Under the pieces are notes generated by a model. The model had not been told where the DNA came from, searched no databases, and was given only the letters and a program-made list of their open reading frames with translations. The translations under genes and the position numbers were made by a program. Of a DNA stretch of 64,000 nucleotides, positions 53,219-64,000 are shown piece by piece. Each line of letters opens with the position of its first letter. Position 1 is the stretch's first letter. Source of the DNA: Amphiura filiformis (lineage: Eukaryota; Echinodermata; Ophiuroidea; Amphilepidida; Amphiuridae); assembly GCF_039555335.1 (NCBI RefSeq), contig NC_092642.1:14394243-14458242 (forward strand), in the 5' to 3' direction.

Positions 53219-54891
53219 TAAATCTTCTAAGGTGGATTGGAACGTCTTTAGTTTCTAGTTTACCTTGATATCAGCAAAGTACATTGCATTGTGTAACGGG
53301 TTTCTCAGGATTTCTGTAAGGATGAAATTGTAGACAACTGATACGTCAGTGATTTTATTGATAGAAGTTATGACATAATCAGTAGCTGGTAGAAAAATGA
53401 CTGGACTAGTCCAAAAAATGAAGGAGGGTGTACAATTTGCATTTTGATGGCATTTTGGTTTGTCTTTCCATATCGTCGGTCGCAAAACATAGTGGCGTTC
53501 AATTTAATCAATTTAAAATTTTCAGCAACCTTATTTAACCTAACAAGTCAGTGCAAAATGCAAAGGTTTCCAAAAAAGCTTTTTCAATTAAGATCACATT
53601 TTTTTTTCTGAAAATACATATTGTCTGTGAATTTTAGCTTACAAATAATTGATACTTTAATATCTTTTGAAATGTTACATCAGCATTATCAAGCTCTGAT
53701 GCGAATCGAATGTAATAATGTTATTTTAAGCACCAATACAACAATAAAACGTTTACTTACCCACGAGTTTCGAATGCAGGAATAGTATTATACATGTACA
53801 AGACCGACTGACTAATTCAAGCATCCGTTAGGCGGAAATAATAACTGAAATGAGCACGTCCCACTCTACGAAGTTTTCAACTTTGATATAGAAAATAGTC
53901 CAAAGTTCATGTTACTTCAATATCTTTCTACATGTACATTCAACATTACATTTATAATCGGACGCTATGCTTAAAAGCCACATAAGAAAATCTTGTTTAC
54001 TAATCACACATCATGGCATCACACTTTAACAAATAGCCATTGTAACATTTCTATGAGAAATAGAATTGTATTAAAAAACTCTGTCGAATTTTACCAAAAA
54101 ATTATAACGGTTATGGTAGTTAATGAAAGAAAAAGAATAAGTGAAATTTAGCAACGCGACGAGGTTTATTTACCCGAAATATACTTCCACTTCAAATCTA
54201 TTGAAATCCGCTATTGTATTCTAATTCATAAATCGTAATGCAGGAATTACGTAAATCGATGAAATACACATTTATAAATTGTCTCTACCGCCGGCGTTTC
54301 GCAATTATTAACATTAAAAATGATCCAATACTCTTTCAATTATAGACTTATACGTGCTTTTATTGCAAATAATATTCACAAATCCTACTTCACTTGTTGT
54401 AATTTGCAGAATATCTTAACTGTATACTAATCAGAAGTGCATGTTCTAAATTGTTGTGATCGCGCCCAAACATATCATACACGATTTTGTTTATTCCTTT
54501 TGGGCTCATTACCGAAAGACAGAAGTCGTCAACAATGGCAACATTAATCAACATGATCAAACCTGATCAAACTGAACAGTGGTAAGAAATACAAGTGATT
54601 TGGACATCAAAATTATATAACTAGAGCCAAGGTAAGAAAATATTTCATAACTTTGCTTTCATAAGCCACCAAACCCAGGGCCTGGGGGCACAATAAATTG
54701 GGTTTTACCTCGATTTTACGTCCCCTTTTTAAATAATAATACCAAAAACCATTCAGGCGTCTGGTCCGCAATGCCCTGTTGATGAAATCTTTCAAAGCCT
54801 ATGCTGAACTATGGGGTTCAGCTATTAAACGCTAATAAATATTTTATCCCATAGAATATAGAAACTAGTATTTTGATAAGTAAAATAGCTG
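53219..54891. other. Region upstream of gene A
   Basis: This should contain the gene A promoter and any 5' untranslated exon, but I see no clear TATA box or CpG-rich stretch. AT-rich with no recognised repeat. An open frame at 53255-53485 (minus) is domain-less. Confidence 0.35.
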
Positions 54892-55350
54892 GATGAGGTA
54901 TGGGGCTGGTTGGGGTGGTTACGGGGCGTTAACACTACTAACCGCGAAATGTGGATATCCAACTAGTTTGCCCCACTTGGCTACAAAGAACCACTAACCG
55001 CAAAATATGGATATCCAACTAGTTTGCCCCGCAGGGCTACAAAGAACCACTAACCGCGAAAAATAGATATCCAACAAGTTTAAACTATATATTATTACCC
55101 GATAGAGGTAGGGCCAGGAGAATGAGGGAAGTTGTGCGGAAAAAAAGTAAAAAGTATGAAATGAGTGACGGGCTGTCGCTAAGTATGAAATGTGTGACGG
55201 ATAACGAAATGTCGTCACCTTTAACTGGGGCCCAGTATCAACAAAAAACACCAAGGCCGCAGGGCCGGCGACTCCCATACGACGACTAAACACTCCAAGT
55301 GGGACCCCAATATAAGAGCCCCGCAGGGCAAGAAAAAAAAGCGCAACCTT
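54892..55350 (+). mobile_element. Second copy of the 28970-type element with three array units
   Basis: Starts ATGAGGTATGGGGCTGGTTGG as at 28970 (shown to 20 bases: ATGAGGTATGGGGCTGGTTG). It then has three units of ACTAACCGCGAAAT..GGATATCCAACTAGTTTGCC, the TTTAAACTATA..CCCGATAGAGG block, and a GC-rich end with GGCGACTCCCATACGACGAC, the reverse orientation of a segment at about 29268-29290. It links the large array at 24236-25500 to a discrete transposable unit. Confidence 0.55.
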
Positions 55351-56429
55351 CATTTAAAAAAAGCATCCATATCTACCAAAAACGTTTCAAAACGTAAAAA
55401 GGGGCCAAAGTTTAACAAATCTTTAATGTGTGACTTTTCACCCATTTATAAAGTTGGTCCCATTTATGAAAGTTTCTTAAGACATAGCCCATACAAAAAC
55501 GTCATCTATACGTGTTGGTTTTCTTAGTTGGCAGTGTTTATTTCGTAGAGTGAATGAATTCGAGCGTGAAGTTTTTCCGTATAGACGTTATAATGTATTT
55601 TGATTTAAGAAAAAGTAGCAAAGACTCACTTTGTTAAAATCCTCATCGTCATGTGGGATTATGTACAGATGTAGGGCCTATATGCAGTAGGTTGACAGAC
55701 AGTCGATTTGCTAAGTATAATACTCTACTACTCTTTATGAACACGCAGTATAATAAAACATAAACCTTCAAATGTTTTTGATAATATATTATTCTTCATG
55801 TTCTTACGACTTTACTAAATGGGATCAAGTTTAAAAAAGGTGAAAAGCAACACATGGACACATCTCAGTACACGTGCATTATTTTGTACAATTCACTCTC
55901 AACAAGTAAGACACATCTTCTGGAACATTGTGTCTATCACTCTCTGTGAGAAGAAACACTTCTGGTCTTTTTATCTTTTCGGTTTTATTTTCGTTTACGC
56001 TTTCGGATGACATTGATATTTTGAAGTGTTAGTCTCCTAGGTGTGACCATTAGCCTTTTGACACTCACTAACAAGTTGAAGGAATGAATTTTCGTTTTCT
56101 GACTTCAAAACTCGAGATAAGAGGGTACCACCTTCACTTATGCATGTGAGGGAGTGAAAACTCAAATACATTAACTTTAACTAGTTTGCACCAAATTTGT
56201 TGCATACATATGAATATATACAAGAATGATATTATTTTTAAGAAAAAATATTGTGTAATTTTGTTTTTTTCATTATCACAAATTGCTCAATGCTGACTGA
56301 GAGCCAGTAAAACTATTTTGCCAATCTTTAGTCAAAAGAAGTAAAATCCATTAAAAGCCAGACTTAAGACGCCAAAACAAGATCAACATGGCCGGTGGTC
56401 GGACTACAAGCATTTTAAGGGTATAATTT
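55351..56429. other. Intergenic stretch
   Basis: Contains a diverged relative of the 28356-28818 MITE (about 55365-55840) and a match to 460-505 (about 55865-55915). No gene. Confidence 0.35.
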
Positions 56430-56858
56430 GGAAGATAATACATAAGTCTACGAATAATGCCAATCGTTTCGAGATATTAGAAAAGGTGTGGTTTTCATGT
56501 CACGCCAAGATAATAATTGATCGAATAAAACACCAAGATACTTAAATTTATCAATTCGTTCAATATATAGTATTACCATTGTATAAAACACCAATATCAT
56601 CAAGGTAATCAGCATATATCTTGTACCAAAAATCATGAGTTTTGTTTTCTTGATAGTCAGATTATTTTCATTCAACCAGGAGGCAACATTAGACAACCTT
56701 TCATTTAATTCTGATTGAAGAATCGCTGCATCATTAGATCTACATATGAGTTGTGTCATCTGCATACATAATAGTTTTACAGTTACCAGAGTTTGAAAGT
56801 GAATTTACAAAAATGATAAATAATAAGGGCTCTAAGATTTTGCCTTGCGGAATACCAA
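56430..56858 (-). pseudogene. LINE reverse-transcriptase fragment
   Basis: Minus-strand reading shows GIPQGKILEPLLFIIFVN (about 56,856-56,803), then YADDT (catalytic core, about 56,770), and after a one-base frameshift TQLICRSNDAAI, ASWLNENNLTIKKTKLM and FKYLGVLFD. These are palm-domain motifs of non-LTR reverse transcriptases (CR1/Jockey-like). The 3'-most part (56449-56500) also occurs alone at 31370-31425 downstream of gene A. Confidence 0.75.
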
Positions 56859-57819
56859 TATATACAATCTTAAGATGGATGCCACTCCTATATATTTCAT
56901 CAATTTATCATGAATATACTTTCCATGGTGTCAGAGTATTCATCTTAAATGTTTATCTAATATTCTATTCATGGCCAGAATGTTAAACAATTCATATCTT
57001 TTTAATATATTCAAAATAAACTCCCAAACCAATAGGAATAATGGAGCTTTAGGCGTACTACATCATTTTTTGTTGATCAAATTCGGAACACTTAACTTTC
57101 AATAGCCAAAAATAATGGGTAAAATACGTAAAAATACGTAAAAGATCACCTTTTCCTACTTCAGCATACCATTAGGGCAACGGCCACTTTAATAATGTCT
57201 ATTATTCCGATAAAATAATTTATTAAATTCTTTGATAAATTTTCCAATAAATTAATTTCTTAAAAGTGAAAATCACAGTTTTACAAATAATAAAAGCCAT
57301 ATACGGGGATAATCATTGTACGGGATAATCATTGTATCATTATAATACGTCTTACACCAATTTAAACATTTTTTGTGATGTCCCAAGTTCATAGCCATTT
57401 GACTCACTCTCTTTCTCGTATTACATATTCAGTTTTGAGCGATTGCCGGGAAAAGCTGATGAATTTCTGAAAAACGTTTCCTATTGTGGATCTTACTCTC
57501 TGTGATTTTATATTATGACCTCTTTTATCTGACAATTTGCAGCATTTTATATACACCATAAAGGTCGCTTGTGTAACACCCGATAACTTTAACATTATCG
57601 GTTATTGTAAGCAACAAAACCCTAAAACCAAAGATACCATTACAAACGCTAGGTGATTAATACGACTCTATCACAAATTTGGTCAATTTAACTACTTTTA
57701 AGATCAGTAGACAGAGCTTTTAAGATCAGTAGACAGAGATTTCTCCCCGGAAAATATTTCTGGTGCCGCGACTCTACAGGGACATAATGGATACTGGTGA
57801 GTCATTGGCTGCATTTGGT
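56859..57819. other. Intergenic stretch downstream of gene B
   Basis: AT-rich. A 22-bp unit (TTTTAAGATCAGTAGACAGAG) is tandemly duplicated at about 57694-57738. From about 57768 the sequence again matches the 3' flank of gene A (GACTCTACAGG.ACATAATGGAT). No other feature. Confidence 0.4.
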
Positions 57820-58676
57820 TTACTTTGGCATATTTGGAGGACAAACATTATCCTTACAGAGATAATCAATTCCATCAGAGGAACTCAGGACCGTTTCCTC
57901 AGTATGATGGAAAACTGCATCGTCAGCAGGAGATGGCGTGGACTCTTGGTCATGTGATGGTGATGGACGGTATGTAGGATGTTCATCTGTAATAGGATAA
58001 GACTGATCCCCTTCACTTTGTACGGTCACACCCTCTACAGCAGGAGGAAGATTGGTTACTTTTACAGGATGAAGCTCAATTCCCTTATTTGTTGGGTATT
58101 CGGTTTCTTGTGACGGATTTATGAATCGTGATGCCGAAGGGACTGGTCCTCCAGGTGCTCGTTGAAGGTTTGCTACTGGCTCTGCTGCCGCTGGTTGTGG
58201 GTTTGTTTCACCTGTTTGAGGAGCTGCACCTTCAGCGGATGGCATTACACTCTCAACAGATTGAGGAAAGGTTCCTTTGTAGTTTGGAGGGAAAGCTGCC
58301 CCAATGACTGGAGGATACAGCTCCCCAGTTGAGGGAGGAACAATTGCATCAGTTGGAGGATATACCCCGATGATATCTGGAGGATACAAACCTCCAGCAG
58401 AGAGAGTAACAATTGCATCAGTTGGAGGATTTGCTCCGTACGATCCTACTGCATTAGGAGGATATACCCCTTCGGGTGGAGGGAGATAAGGAGCATCCTG
58501 TTGAATTGGATATGTGGCATTCTTGTTGGCAGTAAACGTGTAGTATACATAGCGTGGTGCAAAAAATAAGGCTCCATATCTGTAATATTTGCCATGTTTT
58601 CCATGAATAAGGTTCTTTGGACCAATGTCACCGAAAGGGAATTCATATCCTGGTACTGGCAGACTGGGCTGAGATG
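57820..58676 (-). CDS. Gene B exon (equivalent of exon 7, tail and stop)
   Basis: 857 bp ending in TAA at 57820-57822; acceptor ATCTTACAG. About 284 residues with YPP repeats (GVYPPNAVGS, LYPPDIIGVYPPTDAIV), PPNY, and a Ser/Thr/Glu-rich end. It contains the 12-residue insertion relative to gene A. Confidence 0.88.
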
Positions 58677-61600
58677 CTGTAAGATAAAAAGTAATTAAAT
58701 GATACTGTTATCTCGAAAACTAGATTTTTCATATATCAGATATGCGCGCATTAGTGTGTGTGTGTGTGTGGGAGTGGTGGGTATATGCAATGGTCTTACT
58801 TAATGTGACCGTCCCGTGTGACTGCTCACCCTGAGAAAAACCGAGGGTATGTTGACTTTGAATTTGACATTGCGACCTCCCCATAGGGCTTTAAATGTAT
58901 TCATCCCCAAAACAGGATAATCGTGGGTTCCAATCTAGCCAATTCAATTCAAGAAACATTTATTTCAGAACTTCAATAATACATGATATAATGACAAATG
59001 CCAGAATTAGCAAACCAATTACATACAAAACTAAGTAGTGTATCCGATCCACAAGCTCACTGATCACAGTCAAATGCGATCACGTTAAAACAAACAACTT
59101 ATTGATAGGCAAGAGACAGGACAAAAGAGGGCCTGACACAAGATTAAGACGGGCATCAATGAAAAATCTGAAAAAAGTTGTGGTGAAACACGCGCGAGCA
59201 AGCTCGTGGGTGCGAGTTGCCGGTAAACAGTAAAAACAAAAATACAAATACAACCCAATAACGACCGATAATATGAATGGGATTGATGACTGACACTTAT
59301 CTTCGTGTAACGTCTGATCCCTGCCCAAATACGTATCTGATACTTTGTTGCGGCGTACATTAGCATATTAATGAGTTAATATCATTGTCATTTTTAAATT
59401 TTACAGGTCGCTATCTATTTCAAAATTAGTAGACCCTTTTTTTCCTTGGGCATTGTGGTTCTCGGTAGCAGTTTTGGCTGGAAGTTTTAATAGATTATTA
59501 GTAACTTTAAATGAAGTCTCCGGCAACACAACATTATGCCTTATACATGTTATATGTTAGTAAAATAATTATCATGCACGAATCACATTGATTTATTTAA
59601 AACAAACTCACAGTGACATAAAAACGAATAAAAACATCTGTCTCTCAACACGCGATATTCTTGTGTTAAAATTGTCTTGTGCAATGACGTCGCAGTATAC
59701 AATGGAGGCTGACGACAATTGAGCACAAATAACCATGACGTCATTGCACCAGACTGTCGGCGCCCGGGATTTTTGAATATATCGCGTGTTGAAATACGGC
59801 TGTTTTTATTATTTTTATCTTAGTTAGTTTTCAATTAAACCATGTAATTCGTGCTTGATAATTATTTTTCTAACATATAACGCATAATGTTGTGATCAGC
59901 GTTCGAAATAAGGCGCGTCCTTGCGTCAAATATCCGTGAAAGTTGGCGCGGACCCGCAAATTTCCTATGGTACGGGTCCACGTGACCCGTAAAGTTGACC
60001 AAGCAAAGAGCAGAAAATCTAGTTCACATAATACGTCCAGCTCCCTTGGGTACACTTTCATTTTAGTTTCCCATCAAGTTTTCAACCCGGGTTTTCAATT
60101 TTCTACAATCTAAATACTGTGATCACCGTAGCGAATTTTCTCTATTGAAATTTTAAAAGCAAGGGTGCGAGGGTTGGAACCTTGAAAATTGGTGAAGACC
60201 CTTGAAATTTCAAAGGCAAGGGGAGGACCCCTGGATTTTTTTTTTTTTTCGAGGCCTGCTGTGATTGCCGGAGACTTCCTTTAACTTTGTTGGCACTAGG
60301 TAGTTGGTCATGTAGCCAATGAAAGTTGCATGCCCAAGATGCTGGGTCGATCAGTTAGCAATATATTGCTACTAGCTAGAAGGGTTGGTATTTTTCAATC
60401 CTGTCAGCCCAACAGCAAAATTCGAGCCATAATAATATGAAATTAACTAATACGACCATACTATTTGGTAAGCTATCTTCATAATTATTTCGTGTATCGC
60501 ATACATGGCATATGTGAAATATAATGTGGGCGCTTTTACCAAATTGTAATATCAAAGATAATATAATATGGATGTTACTTTTTCATCAATTTATCCTTGC
60601 TGAGAATAGGTTCGTGAAATGTCGATTAATGATATTGATGACTTTTTAATCTTTTTCACACCAGTATCATCATTCATGTCCCATGGTTGTGTTTGTGGTA
60701 CAAAGCTGAATGTATTTATGCATAATATAATAAGCTATATTGTAACTCCAAAACATACCAGTTGGTTGTTGGGAGATAACTTCTCCTGGAGGAAAGGCAA
60801 CAGAGTAGTATAAACTTTCAAGAGGAACCGTGCCAATAGTGATGGGTAACTTGAGCTCTAAATCAAACGGTGTCCCACTTACATCAGCTTCAACCTGTGG
60901 AAACAAAATGTATGGTAATGTCTTTGGTGATCACGGGAGGGGAGCACTCCAGTTGAAATCAAGGATTTTTGTGTGGAAATAACAATATTGACCTATATTT
61001 TGTATAATTTTCTGCGATTTCCCAATTTTGCAACAGCACTCTCACAAAATTCCGCCATAGCAATATCGTGAGGGAATGTTTGTACTTATTTTGATATCAA
61101 CGAATAGAAGATACCTATATATAGCTAGCTACCCATTGGTATCAAAATAATATAACAGTATATAGCACATGTAATATTGAAAATACTGAGTTTCCAGCTG
61201 TACTATACAATAGATCAACCTAATTTGTATACGATTTGTCTTTTTGTCAAATTCATTAATCGCACTTACGCGCGATTCGTCCAAATCACAAATGCAATAT
61301 ATACGTCGGGGAGTAAGATTTATCATTATTTTTTGGTGGAAATGAAAGATCACCTGATGAACAAAGTCACAATCATACAATAACTCAATTTGCTCAAAAT
61401 GCTCGATTCATCACTCTGCCGAATTCATAACGATATCAAGCATGTGTGATCTCATTTAAAGAACCTGTACTGTTCCACTTGCGTTTTAGCTTTGTCTCAA
61501 TATTTATAAATAGTGATAATCTACTTTGACTCCTCACGAGGTCATGGGTTCACAGCGATGTGGACTCAAGGTTGGGGGTGCCGAAAGATAAAACAGATTT

Positions 61601-62970
61601 GTTATGCCAGAAGAATCAACAGTGGAGAACCCCAACAACAAGACATTGAGTCCAAACGTCGAGACAAAAGAGACGGGCTCTTTATCACGACAGTGACCTA
61701 CATTTTCGACCCCCATTTGACACATATATATGCCCATGACGCTCCGCTACCTATATTTACCTCTACATAGTATTCCAATTCAATAAGATTGCAGCCTTTC
61801 AAAAGTGGTGGACAGCACGGTATAAAAAGGAACCCCTCAAAGGACGCTGTACTGTTTTCTTCACATCCATCTTTGATCTGTTCAGACATTACTTTCTTTT
61901 CAGTTTGAGGTGTACCAATGTCATGATAGTCTCCATACGCGAGGCAATGCACCACCTATAGGTAAAACGATAAGAGATATGCAATGGTACATACGTGAAA
62001 TAACTAGGTTTTTATTCTTGTAAATTTTTCTGCAAATTTGGCCCAGTTTCTAAACTTGCTGTCTGCACTATAAATCTTTTGCATTGTAATCTTTCTCATT
62101 TTCTTCGGCAGGGGGGGGGGTCGTGAATATGTCGGTGACCTGAGTCAATTTTTATGACCCCCCTATCGCGAGCAAGAATTTTTTATGACCCATCCCCCCC
62201 CCTATCTTGGGTCGAAAATTTTATGACCCCTACCCCCCTCCGCCTACACAGACTCAAGACACAGATTCATTGCCGGAACAAAGGCGAGGAGTGCACCAAA
62301 ACTTTAGAGCGAAGAAAGTGTGCGGACTGAGTGTGTTAAAATTTTGATTGTGTGTGTAAATAAGGCATTTTTTGCATTATATAACGAAAGATTGTGTGCA
62401 CATTTTGATCGATAAATCAAATTTTGAGTCACCAGCCCTTAATAATTCTATAAAAGCCCCCTATTTTAGGTGTTAAGAAATTATAACCCCCCTATATGTG
62501 GTCTAAAAATTCTATGACCCTCCCATTATATTCATGACCCCCTTCCGAAGAAAATGACAGCCCCTCTTTACTTTTTTAATATCGGAGGTCTGATTTCACA
62601 TATTAACGCACATAATCACACAGGGGTTTGCTACCGGCCCAGCGACGATAATTACATTACAGTCTGACGAATTTATCAATAGTGTCTACTCTAATCGAGG
62701 GACAGGCCTAAAGCAAAGGATGTCAACTCACAAACCTTACAGACACCTCATTATTGTGCATGGTCACACCACCTATAATCTTACCTGTACCAATTTCACA
62801 GTGATTTTAAGTATTTCACGATTGCTGTTATTTTCTACCATTCCATTCACCAAAATGTTCTCCCCTGGTACATAACCACTCTTGTCTGTCTGTGCAGATG
62901 CTTTAATTGGTCCTATTGCGCAGCATAGACAACCAACGGTCTTCTCGTCTTCAGACTTTGAAGGCTCGAC
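57820..62970 (-). CDS. Gene B: tandem alpha-arrestin paralogue, last four exons (5' part outside window)
   Basis: Paralogue of gene A in the same orientation, lying upstream of it. Exons in the window: 62970-62785, 61955-61761, 60894-60759, 58676-57820. They correspond to gene A exons 4-7, with the same phases and splice contexts. Exons 1-3 (arrestin N) must lie beyond 64,000; I found no match to them in 62,971-64,000. Encoded features are the arrestin C domain (SGYVPGENILV, LPITIGTVPL) and a Pro/Tyr-rich tail with PPNY. All frames are open and differences are mostly single residues, so the copy looks functional. Gene B has 12 extra residues (DEHPTYRPSPSH) near the C-terminus and GCLCC where gene A has CCLCC. 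Role as for gene A (family knowledge). Confidence 0.87.
58735..58775 (+). repeat. GT dinucleotide run
   Basis: Short GTGTGTGTGTGTG run in gene B intron 6. The matching place in gene A (about 32395-32410) has no run. Confidence 0.6.
58941..59256 (-). mobile_element. LINE 3'-end insertion in gene B intron 6
   Basis: Present in gene B and absent from gene A, where the flanks join directly (CTAGCC/AATAACGACC near 33787-33798). In reverse it ends ..AAATAAATGTTTCTTGAATT plus repeats of GAATT, the repeat-tail style of CR1/L2-like LINEs. No ORF. Confidence 0.65.
59897..60259. mobile_element. Insertion in gene B intron 6 with TGTGAT duplication
   Basis: A 363-bp insertion beginning CAGCGTTCGAAATAAGG and ending CGAGGCCTGC. 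TGTGAT occurs on both sides (59891-59896 and 60260-60265) and only once in the gene A equivalent (35345-35350), an empty site. The termini resemble hAT MITEs, though the duplication reads as 6 bp and not 8. Confidence 0.7.
60759..60894 (-). CDS. Gene B exon (equivalent of exon 6)
   Basis: 136 bp; acceptor GTTTCCACAG, donor ACTG/GTATGT. The protein is the same as gene A through the arrestin C end, apart from YSAYYSTAF/ESLYYSVAF. Confidence 0.88.
61761..61955 (-). CDS. Gene B exon (equivalent of exon 5)
   Basis: 195 bp, one codon shorter than in gene A; acceptor TTTACCTATAG, donor GTAGAG/GTAAAT. The N-terminal third (HCLAYGDYHDIGTPQTE) is the most diverged coding stretch between the paralogues. 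The rest is nearly the same. Confidence 0.87.
62097..62557. mobile_element. MITE with CATTTTCTTCGG ends in gene B intron 4
   Basis: The left CATTTTCTTCGGCAGGGGGG.. and the right ..CCCCTTCCGAAGAAAATG are inverted copies, followed inward by TC.TGAATAT. The interior has repeated TATGACCCCCC-like phrases. It is absent from gene A intron 4. Confidence 0.7.
62785..62970 (-). CDS. Gene B exon (equivalent of exon 4)
   Basis: 186 bp, phase 0; acceptor TATAATACAG, donor GTACAG/GTAAGA. Start of arrestin C, with Gly replacing the first Cys of the cluster found in gene A. Confidence 0.88.
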
Positions 62971-63098
62971 CTGTATTATAGAAAACAAACAGTTGTATGA
63001 TATGAGGCATGCGCAAATAAAATGTATTGTTAAATGGGCGATAGCATGGCTTTACTTCCCTCCAATGAATGCTGCATTTACTGCATATTAACGTTTAT

Positions 63099-63412
63099 TC
63101 CCACTTGGTCAAATCCCACTTAGTCCAATCCCATTTGGTCCATTCCCACTTGGTCCATTCCCACTTGGTCCAGTTCCCACTTGGTCCAATCCCATTTGGT
63201 CCAAACCCACTAGGGCCATGTCCACTAGGTCCATGCCCCACTAGGGCCATGTCCCACTACGGCCATGTCCCTCTAGGTCCATGTCCCACTAGGGCCATAT
63301 CCCACTAGGTCCATATCCCACTAAGGCCATGTCCCACTAAGGCCATATCCCACTAGGGCCATGTCCCACTAGGTCCATGTCTCATTAGGGCCATGTCCCA
63401 CTTAGGCCATGT
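63099..63412 (+). repeat. Minisatellite of 15-17-bp units in two successive variants
   Basis: The first third repeats CCCACTTGGTCCAAT-type units. The rest repeats CCCACTAGGGCCATGT-type units with GGTCCA/GGGCCA/AGGCCA alternation. About 20 units in total. It gives Pro/Gly-rich open frames that are not genes. Probably in intron 3 of gene B, whose exon 3 is outside the window. Confidence 0.8.
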
Positions 63413-64000
63413 TCGGACCAATGCATAGGCCTACGTGTACATAAAAAGATGACACGATTTAGAAGAACAGAAAGGAAAAAAGAGATAAGGAAGAAAGAAG
63501 GAAGAGGATAAGGCCGGTGAAGAGGGAGAAGAATAGACAGAAAGGAAAAGAGAAAGAGAGCAGTAGGACAATGTTAGGAGATAGAGATTGAAGGAGGTAC
63601 TTTGCCAACATAATGATGGAGAATGAAAATGGTCCATAAATGATGATCTTGTCCGTAATTATGGCTCGTATGTGTATGCATGTGAAAAGCTGTGAAAGTG
63701 ACAAAATGACGAGAAGGCCTGAACGGAAATTAATAATAATATTACCTATACCACTTAACAGGCGGTTTGCAAATTGTGTTGGCAGACATTTGTGCAAGAG
63801 GGGGCGAAAAATTTGGCCCCACATAATGTGTTGCTTATGTTATCATCTAAATAGTTGTTTGTTTCTTTGTTTCTTTGTGTGTTGCAGGGTTCGGTTTTTG
63901 CTGGCAGAAACATGTTTTTGCTCGCAAAGTGGCAAAAAATGGCAAAAGCTCACTATAGTCACTCAAATGTTAAAACGTAACGCAGAAAGCTCATAAACAG
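63413..64000. other. Right edge, probably gene B intron
   Basis: A purine-rich tract (about 63455-63600), then AT-rich DNA. No match to gene A exons 1-3 was found here. Confidence 0.4.

Noticed and set aside
63069..63308. Pro/Gly-rich frame suggestive of a collagen-like repeat
   Set aside because: It is the translation of a minisatellite whose unit length is not always a multiple of three and whose frame breaks.

Overview
This is a nuclear genomic window from an animal, most likely a marine invertebrate. An echinoderm or hemichordate is my best guess from the look of the repeats, but the sequence does not prove it. The evidence for an animal nuclear genome is AT-rich DNA, GT-AG spliceosomal introns, an alpha-arrestin (ARRDC) gene pair with animal-type domain order, a Ty3/gypsy element, LINE and Penelope-like remnants, and dozens of short inverted-repeat transposons. 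There are no prokaryotic signals.

Positions 1-31,400 contain no gene I can support. The segment is a mosaic of non-autonomous DNA transposons, several with target-site duplications (TSDs) I could read directly: TA, TAA, ATA, TTAA and 8-bp hAT types. One group is nested three deep (4,240-5,107). Also present are tRNA-like fragments, a Penelope-like GIY-YIG remnant (about 10,070-10,510), a DDE transposase scrap (about 16,037-16,412), an (AAAT)n tract on a LINE tail, a 2.1-kb element with dense 9-bp motif arrays at both ends (18,539-20,683), a 1.3-kb minisatellite-like array (24,236-25,500) and a 1.9-kb zone strewn with one 14-bp motif in both orientations (25,921-27,786).

Positions 31,504-53,218 (minus strand) hold a complete seven-exon alpha-arrestin gene, here gene A, predicted at 623 aa: arrestin N, arrestin C, then a long proline/tyrosine-rich tail with a PPNY motif. 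Exon phases join without a break. Its 13-kb first intron contains an inverted-repeat DNA element with GACCCGGGG ends. That element is split by a 9.3-kb, nearly intact Ty3/gypsy retrotransposon (41,621-50,892, minus strand, GTAC TSD, LTRs about 98% alike).

Positions 57,820 to beyond 62,970 (minus strand) hold gene B, a tandem paralogue of gene A. Its last four exons are in the window and its first three lie past the right edge. The paralogues share intron sequence, so each acts as the empty-site control for transposons that hit only the other.

The most interesting item is the third gene of the gypsy element, in the position where retroviruses keep env. Its first ATG opens with a copy of the histone H3 tail register (R2, T3, K4, T6, A7, R8, and a later LAT..R), followed by a canonical C2H2 zinc finger. 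I infer a chromatin-addressing accessory protein with a histone-mimic N-terminus. Other notable points are an in-frame stop inside gag, a frameshift between RNase H and integrase, and several unclassified repeat architectures.
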